Assembly (NCBI GenBank): GCA_900541505.1
Contig: UQKK01000024.1
Location: forward strand, 1-52,867
DNA: 52,867 nucleotides
DNA from: an uncultured Ruminococcus sp.
Lineage (GTDB): Bacteria; Bacillota; Clostridia; Lachnospirales; Lachnospiraceae
Reading direction: 5' to 3'
Under the pieces are notes generated by a model, which did no database searches, was not told where the DNA came from, and saw only the letters and a list, made by a program, of their open reading frames with translations. Positions 25,431 to 33,336 of this stretch are shown here, piece after piece; position 1 is the stretch's first letter, and each line of letters begins with the position of its first letter. A program made the translations under genes and the position numbers.

Positions 25431-26201
25431 TTAAAAAGGTGCCACCTCGTATCCGGCTTCGCTCAATACCTTGCGCAGCGCTTTTACATTGTCCACTGCT
25501 GTCGGATTGTCGCCGTGTATACAGATAGAATCGCAGCCAAATTCCAGAATCTCTCCGGAACCGATTTTCAGTTTCCCTGTCTCCAAAAATCCCAGCGCTC
25601 TCTTTGCCAAATCCTCCGGTCCCGGTATCTTCTGTCCCTCATGATATCTCGGTGTGATAACAGCGCCGTCCGCGGAGTAGTCTGTGTCAAAGTTAAATTC
25701 ACGGACATAGGTCATTCCTTTTTCTTTTACAACCTGTCCTACCTCTGCATCTACCAGAGAACCGGAATGATAAATCGGCAGAGACGGGTCAATGTCATAT
25801 ACCGCATCCACAAATGCCTGGGACAGAGCTCTGTCATGGGACATCATGACGTACAGTTTGCCGTGTGGTTTTACATGGTGCAGCGGCATATCATATACCT
25901 CGCACATGGTCTTTAACGCCCCTACCTGGTAAATCGTATAGGCATAGCACTGCTCTGCCGTCAGGTTCATCTCCCTGCGTCCGAATCCCATCAGGTCCGG
26001 GAATCCCGGATGCGCGCCTACAGCCGTGCCGTTTTTCTTTGCCAGCTCTACGGTCTTTTTCATAACAACACCGTCGCCCGCATGGAATCCGCAGGCTACA
26101 TTGATAGCCGGAATATACGGCATAACAGCCTCATCATTCCCGATTTTGTAGATTCCAAAACTTTCTCCCATATCACAGTTGATTTCCATTCTCTTTGCCA
26201 T
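25431..26201 (-). CDS. pxpA: PxpA-like protein (LamB/YcsF family, 5-oxoprolinase subunit A type)
   Basis: 256 residues, the usual length. The family signature at the N-terminus is INCDMGESFGIYKIGNDEAVMP. Further conserved parts are ACGFHAGDGVVMKKTV, GAHPGFPDLMGFGRR and SICIHGDNPTAV, with His and Asp residues expected to bind the reactive substrate in a TIM-barrel-like fold. From established work, PxpA acts with PxpB and PxpC as an ATP-dependent 5-oxoprolinase giving glutamate. Here the companions include biotin enzymes, so the substrate may be another lactam. AAAGGAGAG precedes the ATG. Confidence 0.9.
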   Translation of the reverse strand: MAKRMEINCDMGESFGIYKIGNDEAVMPYIPAINVACGFHAGDGVVMKKTVELAKKNGTAVGAHPGFPDLMGFGRREMNLTAEQCYAYTIYQVGALKTMCEVYDMPLHHVKPHGKLYVMMSHDRALSQAFVDAVYDIDPSLPIYHSGSLVDAEVGQVVKEKGMTYVREFNFDTDYSADGAVITPRYHEGQKIPGPEDLAKRALGFLETGKLKIGSGEILEFGCDSICIHGDNPTAVDNVKALRKVLSEAGYEVAPF

Positions 26202-26237
26202 AACGCATCTCTCCTTTTCTTTTATATTATTTTTGCA

Positions 26238-27212
26238 TTATTTTGTATAATGGTCCTCTCTCACATAAGCATCAAACTCTGAGCGCAGGCGGTCTGCCTC
26301 CTGCATGTCAATGAGCTTGAAGCGTATCTCTGTACCAATCCGGCACTGTCCAATCTTCCACTGTACTCCCACCGGGATACAGAACGGGCAGAAATATCCT
26401 CCCGCGCACACAGCCTCTGTCGTCAGGATGATGGAGGTATCCCCGCACATATTGATAGCGTAGGGCGGATACCCGGTATCAAAGATATTACTGGGGTCTG
26501 ACCCGGCTTCCGGACTCTTATTGAGTGCCTTTTCGCTAAATTCAATATGCGGTCCTGAAATACGGTATCCTGTCCGGTTGGAATTGGTCTGTATCTTCCA
26601 GTTTGTGCTGAATATTCTCTCAATATCATCATCTGTCAGGAAATCCTGATAATACCCTTCCATCAGCTCCACCACCATGGGGGAGGTGATAATCGGTATG
26701 TAGCGTCCTTTCAGCTTTTTCCCTGCTGTAAGCGGCTGTTTTGGTATCCCCACGGGAACCTCGTCCCCCTCCAGCAGCGCTCTTCCGTTAAATCCTCCAA
26801 TACCGCAGAAGGAGAAGGTCGCCTTGCTCCCTAAGTATTCCGGAACATCGATTCCTCCGGCAATGGCAATGTATCCCCACTGTCCTATTTCCGATGCCGG
26901 TACCAGTTTGAGCGTCTGTCCTCTTTTCACAAAGAGCGCCTCCCACATGGGATATTCCACATTGTCGATGAACACCTTCACCTGAAGCCCGGTGACCGCC
27001 ACTACTGCTTCATCGTAAAACTGCAGTTCCGGACCCATGAATGTGTACTCCAGTCCTGCCTCATTGGGGTCATTTCCAACCAGGACATTGCCGACTGTCA
27101 GTGCCAGTGTATCCATGGCGCCCGACGGCGGAAATCCCAGATACTGGACTCCCTGCCTTCCTTTCACATCCTGAACGGTTGTCAAAAGCCCCTTGTTTAT
27201 CACCTTAAACAT
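26238..27212 (-). CDS. pxpC: PxpC-like carboxyltransferase-domain protein (KipA/AHS2 family)
   Basis: 324 residues. The typical N-terminus is LLTTVQDVKGRQGVQYLGFPPSGAMDTLAL, followed by GNDPNEAGLEYTFMGPEL and AIAGGIDVPEYLGSKATFSFCGIGG. The family is homologous to one half of the carboxyltransferase domain of urea carboxylase. It works as a complex with the PxpB-like protein encoded 21 bp upstream. In PxpABC the pair handles ATP-dependent activation of 5-oxoproline. In this operon a dedicated biotin carboxylase and carrier protein are also present, so a true carboxyl transfer is possible. Confidence 0.9.
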   Translation of the reverse strand: MFKVINKGLLTTVQDVKGRQGVQYLGFPPSGAMDTLALTVGNVLVGNDPNEAGLEYTFMGPELQFYDEAVVAVTGLQVKVFIDNVEYPMWEALFVKRGQTLKLVPASEIGQWGYIAIAGGIDVPEYLGSKATFSFCGIGGFNGRALLEGDEVPVGIPKQPLTAGKKLKGRYIPIITSPMVVELMEGYYQDFLTDDDIERIFSTNWKIQTNSNRTGYRISGPHIEFSEKALNKSPEAGSDPSNIFDTGYPPYAINMCGDTSIILTTEAVCAGGYFCPFCIPVGVQWKIGQCRIGTEIRFKLIDMQEADRLRSEFDAYVREDHYTK

Positions 27213-27233
27213 AACGTTGTCCTTTCCTCTTTA

Positions 27234-28082
27234 TCATGCATTTTGAGTTTCGCAGTATTCTGCGAGATCGAACACAGAATCCGTTATCTTATAACGATAG
27301 GTTCCCATCTCGCACGCTTTCTTGATTTCGTCGTACTCTGCCCTGTCCATTGCCCTGAACTGGAAGCGGTCTCCAACGCGCGCCAGCACGGGGGTGTCTT
27401 TGAAATCAAATAATTTCTGGCTCAGTTCCAGCAGCGGCGCCGCCAGAATGCCGAACATCTGGAATCCGCCCGGAGAGCCCAGCGGATACAGAGAAACGTT
27501 GGAGCCTCCCATGCCGATTGCCAGGGGCGGAGTCTTTGTCCTCGGCGGATTGTATTTCGGTACATGCAGGGCATATTTGGAATCCAGACATGTACAGGAG
27601 GGCAGCCCCGGTCCAAAACTCAAATATGTCACGATATACTGTGGTGTGGTAATATAATGAATCAGTTCATCTAAATCTTTCAGCCCGTTCTGCTCAATGA
27701 TAAAGTCCACATCATAGGGCTTCTGCTTCACATCTCTGCAGTACTCTTCGATGGCAGCTTTCGTCCAGGGGTCCGCGAAATACACGGGAATTTCTATAAT
27801 TCTCGAAGGAATCCGAATCCGTTTGTTCCTCTCCACCTTTTCTACTATGCTCTTCACCTGACCAAGCAGTCTGTTCACCTCAACCTTCCTGGGGTCAAAC
27901 TGAATCAGAAGAGAGCTGTTGCAGGGAATCATATCAATGATTCCCGCGACTCTCTTATCCATCAGAAGTTTTTTTACCATGACTGCCTTGATTCCCGATG
28001 CCACCGAACGAACCTGTCCGTAGTCTACCAGGATGCTGCTGTCACCGCATATCCAAAGTCTGTAATTACCTGAATTTCTCAT
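27234..28082 (-). CDS. pxpB: PxpB-like carboxyltransferase-domain protein, long divergent form (KipI/AHS1 family)
   Basis: 282 residues, longer than typical KipI/PxpB (about 220-240). The N-terminal part (YRLWICGDSSILVDYGQ, VAGIIDMIPCNSSLLIQFDP) and the C-terminal SLYPLGSPGGFQMFG segment place it in the family. The central region holds extra sequence (about residues 110-160: PWTKAAIEEYCRDVKQKPYDV). The usual motif around G-S-V-x-I-A-G before the YP..SPGG block is altered to PPLAIGMGGSNV. Its ATG overlaps the permease stop by 4 bp. These differences mark it as a subfamily apart from the 5-oxoprolinase B subunit, consistent with another substrate. Confidence 0.82.
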   Translation of the reverse strand: MRNSGNYRLWICGDSSILVDYGQVRSVASGIKAVMVKKLLMDKRVAGIIDMIPCNSSLLIQFDPRKVEVNRLLGQVKSIVEKVERNKRIRIPSRIIEIPVYFADPWTKAAIEEYCRDVKQKPYDVDFIIEQNGLKDLDELIHYITTPQYIVTYLSFGPGLPSCTCLDSKYALHVPKYNPPRTKTPPLAIGMGGSNVSLYPLGSPGGFQMFGILAAPLLELSQKLFDFKDTPVLARVGDRFQFRAMDRAEYDEIKKACEMGTYRYKITDSVFDLAEYCETQNA

Positions 28083-29500
28083 CCTATCTCCTTCTCCATA
28101 TCATACGCTACATTCTGTTCTACCAATTCCTCATAAGTAGGAGCCGCAAATGCTTCCTCTCTCGCCTCTTCATCACACCAGTCGTTGTAATTGACAGTCT
28201 GCTTAAACAGTTTGCAACCAATCCAGTGGAAAAGTGCTGTCATCACAAGACAATTGATGGGAGGAATCAAAAATGAAGTCTTCTCGCTGACAAAGAGTGT
28301 CACCACACCTACCGCGTATCCGAGAACTGCTCCCCACTTTACTGCGGGAATCGGTGTATCTTTCAACACAGTCAACTCCGGCTCCGGGTATTTTCCTTTA
28401 TTTACCAGATAGTAATCGGAAAATGCCACTCCAACGATAGGTACCATGAAAGCTGTCATCGCTGTGAGGTACTGCTCCAGGAAAAATCCGGACCCAAGCA
28501 GCGCCAGCACACCGCCTACGGTAGCGATACAGATAGTCGCCTTTTCCCTCTTAATTCCCAGCGCATTGGCAAAGGATAAAGAGGAGGTATAGTAATCGGC
28601 GTTGATGGTAGACCACGCCAGCAAAAATACTGCAACACTTCCCATTGGCAGCATATTGAGTACTTCATAAGCATCCACAAAAGCGGAAGCTCCCGTCGCC
28701 AGAGCGATAATGGAAGATACGAACATCAAAAACGGGTATGCCACAGCAAATGTTACCAGTGATACAATCCACGCATAAGACTGTTTCTTACAGAAACGCT
28801 GGATGTCCGGTGAAGCTCCTCCGGCGCCGCAGGCAAAGGAACCAACCATTGCCGTCACACCCCCGGCGATTGTCAGTGACCCGGGAGAGTTCGCCGGTGC
28901 ACTTAAGACATCTCCAAAACTTCCCAGAATGTCCATAGACCTCGCCCCTGTAATCAGCAGAAGTGCGATGATGAGGGGTACTGCGAAAAATCCTACATAA
29001 GTAACGGTCTGCATACCTCTCACCGCGGAACCTCCGATGAACAGAAGGCTGACAATAACCGTTATGTAATATACAGGTGAAAGACCGCTCTTTCCGGTCA
29101 CCATCCTGCTCACGAACATTCCCACGGTAAATAAGTGGATACTGCTCCATCCGACCAGACCCACAGGAATGATAAGCGCCGCGATTCTGTAAGCCTTTGT
29201 TCCCCACGCATATCTGCTCATCAGGGAGAAGGTCATACCTTCCCTCTGTCCGATGGACCCCATCAATCCGCTGATGAGCACCAGCAGCAGACAGCCGATG
29301 AAGGTAACCAGCATCATCTGTGAAAAACTAAACGCCCCTGATACCATGGCTGCCGATGTGATTGCCACCGGTCCGAACGCATATCCGAACCATACCGCCA
29401 AAGGTTCAATGAGTCTCTGCCGCCCCTTCATCGGTACACGTGCCAGACCATACTCTTTGTCTAATTTCATCTCTGCACCCGCATTGTTGTGCTTGCCCAT
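28079..29500 (-). CDS. NCS1-type cytosine/purine/hydantoin permease
   Basis: 473 residues with about twelve membrane segments. The N-terminus after a polar stretch reads RQRLIEPLAVWFGYAFGPVAITSAAM, typical of CodB-like members of the nucleobase:cation symporter-1 family. It imports a nucleobase or similar cyclic amide with a cation. Transport of nucleobases, allantoin or hydantoins by the family is established; the substrate here is inferred from context to be whatever the PxpABC-like and biotin enzymes open. Strong AAGGAGGG site 8 nt before the ATG. It lies between the biotin carrier protein gene and pxpB, overlapping the latter by 4 bp. Confidence 0.88.
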   Translation of the reverse strand: MGKHNNAGAEMKLDKEYGLARVPMKGRQRLIEPLAVWFGYAFGPVAITSAAMVSGAFSFSQMMLVTFIGCLLLVLISGLMGSIGQREGMTFSLMSRYAWGTKAYRIAALIIPVGLVGWSSIHLFTVGMFVSRMVTGKSGLSPVYYITVIVSLLFIGGSAVRGMQTVTYVGFFAVPLIIALLLITGARSMDILGSFGDVLSAPANSPGSLTIAGGVTAMVGSFACGAGGASPDIQRFCKKQSYAWIVSLVTFAVAYPFLMFVSSIIALATGASAFVDAYEVLNMLPMGSVAVFLLAWSTINADYYTSSLSFANALGIKREKATICIATVGGVLALLGSGFFLEQYLTAMTAFMVPIVGVAFSDYYLVNKGKYPEPELTVLKDTPIPAVKWGAVLGYAVGVVTLFVSEKTSFLIPPINCLVMTALFHWIGCKLFKQTVNYNDWCDEEAREEAFAAPTYEELVEQNVAYDMEKEIG

Positions 29501-29522
29501 TTTTGATACCCTCCTTTATATT

Positions 29523-29750
29523 TTAATCTCCATAGATAACTGTTACAAGTTCATTCCCTGCATTAATAAAATCATCTTCCTTCACACTCACCGTCTCCAC
29601 AACACCTTCGTGCTCCGAAACCAGTTCGTTTTCCATCTTTATCGCTTCTACAACAACAAGCGCCTCGCCTCGTTTTACTTTCTGCCCCGGATTTACCATC
29701 ACTTCCAGAACTGTACCCGGCATTGGCGACTTAAGGCTCCATTTTTCCAT
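29523..29750 (-). CDS. Biotin carboxyl carrier protein (biotinyl domain only)
   Basis: 75 residues, essentially just the biotinyl/lipoyl domain. The biotinylation site is Lys38 in VVEAIKMEN, the canonical (E)A-M/I-K-M motif. The hairpin SPMPGTVLEV at the N-terminus is the usual partner strand. It lacks the long Pro/Ala linker of AccB from acetyl-CoA carboxylase, which suggests a dedicated small carrier. AGGAGG lies 8 nt before the ATG. It sits 40 bp below the biotin carboxylase and 22 bp above the permease. Confidence 0.93.
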   Translation of the reverse strand: MEKWSLKSPMPGTVLEVMVNPGQKVKRGEALVVVEAIKMENELVSEHEGVVETVSVKEDDFINAGNELVTVIYGD

Positions 29751-29790
29751 ATATGAATCCTCCTGTCTCTGAAAACCTGTTTTTTTCGTT

Positions 29791-31188
29791 TCACCTCTCT
29801 GATTCTTCCCCCGGTGTTTCCATAAGCTGTGGGTTTTCTTCTATGAATCCCGTATTGCAGCTCCCATCCTGAAACCGGGGACAGGCAATGACTTTTCTCA
29901 AATATTCTTTATTTGTTTTCACTCCGTCTATCTGTATTTCCACAAGCGCTCTGTCCGCACGTTTGGAAGCCTCTTTTAAATTCCTTCCCCAGGCGATTAC
30001 CTTCACCAGCAGACTGTCAAAGAACGGTGTAACTTCGCTTCCCCTGCAGCAGCCTTCATCGAAACGCACTCCCAGTCCCCCGCCTGCATGATATTCTGTG
30101 ATATTTCCGATATCGGGAATAAAGTGAAGTGCAGGGTCCTCTGTCGTCACACGGCACTGGATGGCACATCCGCGCACACTCACAGACTCCTGTCCATATA
30201 TCCCTATCTCCTGTCCTGTCAGGGCGCATCCCTGCGCAATGTAAATCTGCGCTTTCACGATATCGATGCCCGTAACAACTTCTGTCACCGTGTGCTCCAC
30301 CTGGATGCGCGGGTTCACCTCAATAAAATAATGACTGCCGCCCTCATCCAGCAAAAACTCTACTGTCCCTGCGTTTATGTATCCTGCCTGTCTCGCAATC
30401 TTGATTGCGTCCCGGCAGACAGCCATCCTTTGTTCCTGGGTAATCCCCACAGCAGGTGCAATCTCCACCACCTTCTGATGCCTTCTCTGCACGGAGCAGT
30501 CCCTCTCAAACAGATGGACGATATTCCCATACTGGTCACCCAATATTTGTACTTCGATATGCTTAGGATTTTTAAGATATTTTTCCACAAACAGCGTGCC
30601 GTCTCCAAAGGCTTTTCTCGCTTCGCTCACCGCCCGCTTAAATCCTTTTTCCAGCTTTTCCTCGGAGTCAATGACCCGCATCCCTCTTCCGCCTCCGCCA
30701 AATGCTGCCTTCAAAATGACCGGGTATCCCACGGACTCTGCGAACGCTCTGGCTTCTTCGTAATCCTTCACTGCGCTGCCACTTCCCGGAATAACGGGCA
30801 CTTCTGTAATCTTCGCGATTTCCTTCGCGCTTATCTTGTCTCCAATCACCTCCATTGTCTCAGCGGATGGTCCGATAAATGCGATATGTTCTCTCCTTAA
30901 CATTCTCGCAAAATCTGCGTTTTCCGCCAGGAATCCATATCCTGGATGGACCGCATCCACCTTGTTCTCCTTTGCAATTCGGATAATGTTCTCCATATCC
31001 AGATAACACTGCACCGGGTTTTCTTTCTCATCGAGTTGTACTGCATAGTCTGCCTTCTTTGTGAAGTAAGCATCCGCCTCCTGCTTCGCGTAGACCGCCA
31101 TGGTCTCTATACCCAGCTCCCTGCAGGCACGGAAGATCCGAACTGCAATCTCCCCCCTGTTTGCAACAAGGATTTTCTTGAATTGCAT
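29791..31188 (-). CDS. Biotin carboxylase subunit
   Basis: 465 residues from the ATG at 31188, chosen because GGAGG is 8 nt upstream and it gives the standard start MQFKKILVANRGEIAVRIFR. The ATP-grasp glycine loop is AAFGGGGRGMR and the carboxylase motifs HIEVQILGDQYGN, QRRHQKVVEIAPA and EVNPRIQVEHTVTE are complete. It uses ATP and bicarbonate to carboxylate biotin on the carrier protein encoded next. No acetyl-CoA carboxylase carboxyltransferase genes (accA/accD) lie nearby; the only carboxyltransferase-like genes are pxpB and pxpC. So it most likely belongs to that complex. An accessory AccC for fatty acid synthesis is the alternative. Confidence 0.93.
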   Translation of the reverse strand: MQFKKILVANRGEIAVRIFRACRELGIETMAVYAKQEADAYFTKKADYAVQLDEKENPVQCYLDMENIIRIAKENKVDAVHPGYGFLAENADFARMLRREHIAFIGPSAETMEVIGDKISAKEIAKITEVPVIPGSGSAVKDYEEARAFAESVGYPVILKAAFGGGGRGMRVIDSEEKLEKGFKRAVSEARKAFGDGTLFVEKYLKNPKHIEVQILGDQYGNIVHLFERDCSVQRRHQKVVEIAPAVGITQEQRMAVCRDAIKIARQAGYINAGTVEFLLDEGGSHYFIEVNPRIQVEHTVTEVVTGIDIVKAQIYIAQGCALTGQEIGIYGQESVSVRGCAIQCRVTTEDPALHFIPDIGNITEYHAGGGLGVRFDEGCCRGSEVTPFFDSLLVKVIAWGRNLKEASKRADRALVEIQIDGVKTNKEYLRKVIACPRFQDGSCNTGFIEENPQLMETPGEESER

Positions 31189-31235
31189 ACTTTTTACCTC
31201 CATGATACAATTTGCCGGCACTTTTCTTGGGTATT

Positions 31236-31264
31236 ATTATACATATTTTCATTTATTTTGTAAA
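31236..31264 (-). promoter_or_regulatory. Promoter of the biotin-carboxylase/pxp operon
   Basis: Minus strand TTTACA (31259-31264), a 17-bp spacer and TATAAT (31236-31241), about 48 nt above the biotin carboxylase start. The spacer contains ATGAAAATAT, part of the 14-bp sequence also found upstream of the AraC gene. Confidence 0.7.
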
Positions 31265-31412
31265 CCTTTTTCTGTACTATTTTTATTTTTAATATACTTA
31301 TAATCATTTTTTATTTGTATTTTTGTCATTTTTCAATATTTTTTATTACAAATATTCATTTATGTTGCCCCCATTACACCTTCTTATTTTTTCACAAATA
31401 TTCATTTTATTT
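31241..31412 (-). promoter_or_regulatory. Repeated AT-rich motifs upstream of the operon (candidate AraC sites)
   Basis: Plus-strand copies: ACATATTTTCATTTATTTTG at 31241-31260, ACAAATATTCATTTATGTTG at 31348-31367 and ACAAATATTCATTTTATTT at 31394-31412. All share ACA-ATAT-TTCATTT. They lie in the gap upstream of the operon, which otherwise has no gene up to 31692. AT-richness weakens the statistics. Confidence 0.4.
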
Positions 31413-31428
31413 CCCCGTTTGTATACGA

Positions 31429-31451
31429 GCGAATTAGGAACTTTTATCCAT
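31429..31451 (+). repeat. Left copy of a 23-nt imperfect direct repeat bounding an acquired cassette
   Basis: Begins GCGAATT and contains GGAACTTTTA followed by TCCAT. The right copy at 36183-36205 matches 20 of 23 positions in the same orientation. It lies between the pxp operon promoter and the AbgT gene. Confidence 0.55.
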
Positions 31452-31542
31452 TTGTGACTTGTACCGATTTCTGGAAGAAACATGCAAAAGATAGCATACG
31501 GGATATATACGGGGTCCGTTTTCTGTTTTTAGGCATAAAAGT

Positions 31543-31588
31543 GGAGCTGTTGCAAAGTAGATTATCTATCTACTTTTGCAACAGCCCC
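31543..31588. terminator. 20-bp stem hairpin downstream of the AbgT gene
   Basis: GGAGCTGTTGCAAA-GTAGAT pairs with ATCTAC-TTTTGCAACAGCCCC around a 5-nt loop, with one mismatch and one bulged T. It lies 105 nt below the AbgT stop, and on the minus strand CTTTT follows shortly after. A terminator is likely. A single insertion-sequence end is the alternative, since such palindromes can also be mobile-element remnants. Confidence 0.5.
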
Positions 31589-31692
31589 TTTACACCGTGA
31601 ACGCATTCTAATGGATAATAGCTACGAAAGATTATCGGGCTCCACGGGTTGACTACCCAAGTTCTATAAATAGAGTTTAATTGTAAAGCTCA

Positions 31693-33273
31693 TTAGCCAA
31701 TACCAATCGGCAAGCCAGCAAAATAGAAAACAGCGAACAAAATTGTCAGTGTCAAAAAGCTGGATATCGCTAAAGGAATCTGTGCTGAAATCACAGAACC
31801 CAAGCCAGGCTTTTGAGGATTAAGAGATTTATCCTGATACTGCTCCATTAACGCCAGCACCGCTACCAGAGCCGCATTTAATGGCGTAAGGCAATTGGTA
31901 CAAGAATCACCGATACGGGCAGCTAACTGTGTAAGAGCAGGATCAACGCCCATACTCGTAAACATAGGAATAAAAATAGGTGCTAAAATCATCCACTTTG
32001 CCGAACTGGAGTACATGAACACATTAACGATTGCAACCACAATGATAAACACCAAAAACAAAGGAAAACCTGTCAGGTGGATGCCGCTTAGGAATTTCTC
32101 CCCCAGTGACGAAATCAAAATGGAAAGATTCGATCGGTTAAACTGATAGATGAACAACGAGCACGGAAACAAAATTAAAATCAGGCTGGACATTTTGGTA
32201 ACACCCTTTTGTAACAACAACGGGATATCCGCCTTGGATTTAAAATATCCGGAACCGAAACCGTACGGTATACCAATAAACAGGAACAACAGACCGATTA
32301 GTGGAATCATTCCGCTGAGGAAAGGTGATGTTGGGAACAGCCCGCCGGTAACAGGGTCACGCAGGAAACCTGTAAGATAAGGAATCCCAAAGTCTGGAAG
32401 AAGTCCCAAAATCAGCAATACTACGTAAACAGTGAAGCCAATGCCCGCAAAATGAAGACCTCGTTTCTCTGCTTCCGTTAATGTGAAAGATTCTCGCAGG
32501 TTCCCATTGTCCGCCAAGGAATTCCGCTTCGTATCACCAAAAATGGCTACCAAATACTTTTCACCTATAAAGGTAAACGCCAGTGCTAACAGAAACGTAG
32601 CAACAAACATAAAAATATAGTTACTCATAGGATGAACTACATAACCGTACGGTTCAGCCAGCGGACCGGTAATGCCCGCATACAACGCATCTACCGTTGA
32701 GGGTAAAATGTTAGCACTGTAACCAGCTTGGACACACCCGTAGGCCAGGGTTATGCCGACCCAGGGGTTACGACCCAGGGCTTTAAAAAGAATAGCACCA
32801 CAGGATATCGCCAAGATAGCACCGGCATCTCCCGCAATATTGGCACAAACGCACACAAAGCACAGGATGAAGGTTGCAAATTTGTGCGAAGAACCTCGAA
32901 GCATTCGACGGAACGCTACAGAAAAGAATCCCGTATCATCTACCGTAGTAATACAAAAAGTGCAAATGAGCATGGGAATTAGTACAGAATTAGACTTAAA
33001 CGCATTGACAATATTAGTCAAAAAGTTCTGCAGCTCCTGTTCAGAGAACAAATTAATAATATCAACTGTCTTCTCTTCCGTTACACCATCCACTATTGAG
33101 GTATAATTTACCGAAATCCCGAAAGCAGCGCAAATAGCTGAAATAATCATACAAAAAAGCAGCAAATATAGAAAAATGTACATTGGATGCGGCAGTTTAT
33201 TACCAACCCGCTCAACGCCCCGGATTAGCCGCAACATAGGACCACCGTTCTTTTTACTCGTCTTCTCTTTCAT
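31693..33273 (-). CDS. AbgT-family transporter
   Basis: 526 residues with about a dozen membrane segments and two half-hairpin regions. Family signatures: LPHPMYIFLYLL near the start, ANIAGDAGAILAISCGAILF near 150, and DSCTNCLTPLNAALVAVLALM near the C-terminus. AbgT proteins import p-aminobenzoyl-glutamate or export sulfonamide-like compounds. It is downstream of and on the same strand as the amidohydrolase gene (64 bp apart), so both are probably cotranscribed. The usual partners AbgA/AbgB (M20 peptidases) are absent, hence the real substrate is open. Lower GC than the flanking genes. Confidence 0.92.
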   Translation of the reverse strand: MKEKTSKKNGGPMLRLIRGVERVGNKLPHPMYIFLYLLLFCMIISAICAAFGISVNYTSIVDGVTEEKTVDIINLFSEQELQNFLTNIVNAFKSNSVLIPMLICTFCITTVDDTGFFSVAFRRMLRGSSHKFATFILCFVCVCANIAGDAGAILAISCGAILFKALGRNPWVGITLAYGCVQAGYSANILPSTVDALYAGITGPLAEPYGYVVHPMSNYIFMFVATFLLALAFTFIGEKYLVAIFGDTKRNSLADNGNLRESFTLTEAEKRGLHFAGIGFTVYVVLLILGLLPDFGIPYLTGFLRDPVTGGLFPTSPFLSGMIPLIGLLFLFIGIPYGFGSGYFKSKADIPLLLQKGVTKMSSLILILFPCSLFIYQFNRSNLSILISSLGEKFLSGIHLTGFPLFLVFIIVVAIVNVFMYSSSAKWMILAPIFIPMFTSMGVDPALTQLAARIGDSCTNCLTPLNAALVAVLALMEQYQDKSLNPQKPGLGSVISAQIPLAISSFLTLTILFAVFYFAGLPIGIG

Positions 33274-33336
33274 GTTTTCCCTCCGTTTTCAATTTTTTAG
33301 TTTCGTGTAATCTTTAGTTCTCCTCTTTCTTAAAAT

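Noticed and set aside
31543..31588. Insertion-sequence terminal repeat
   Set aside because: Only one palindrome, no transposase and no second end or target duplication next to it. A terminator fits better.
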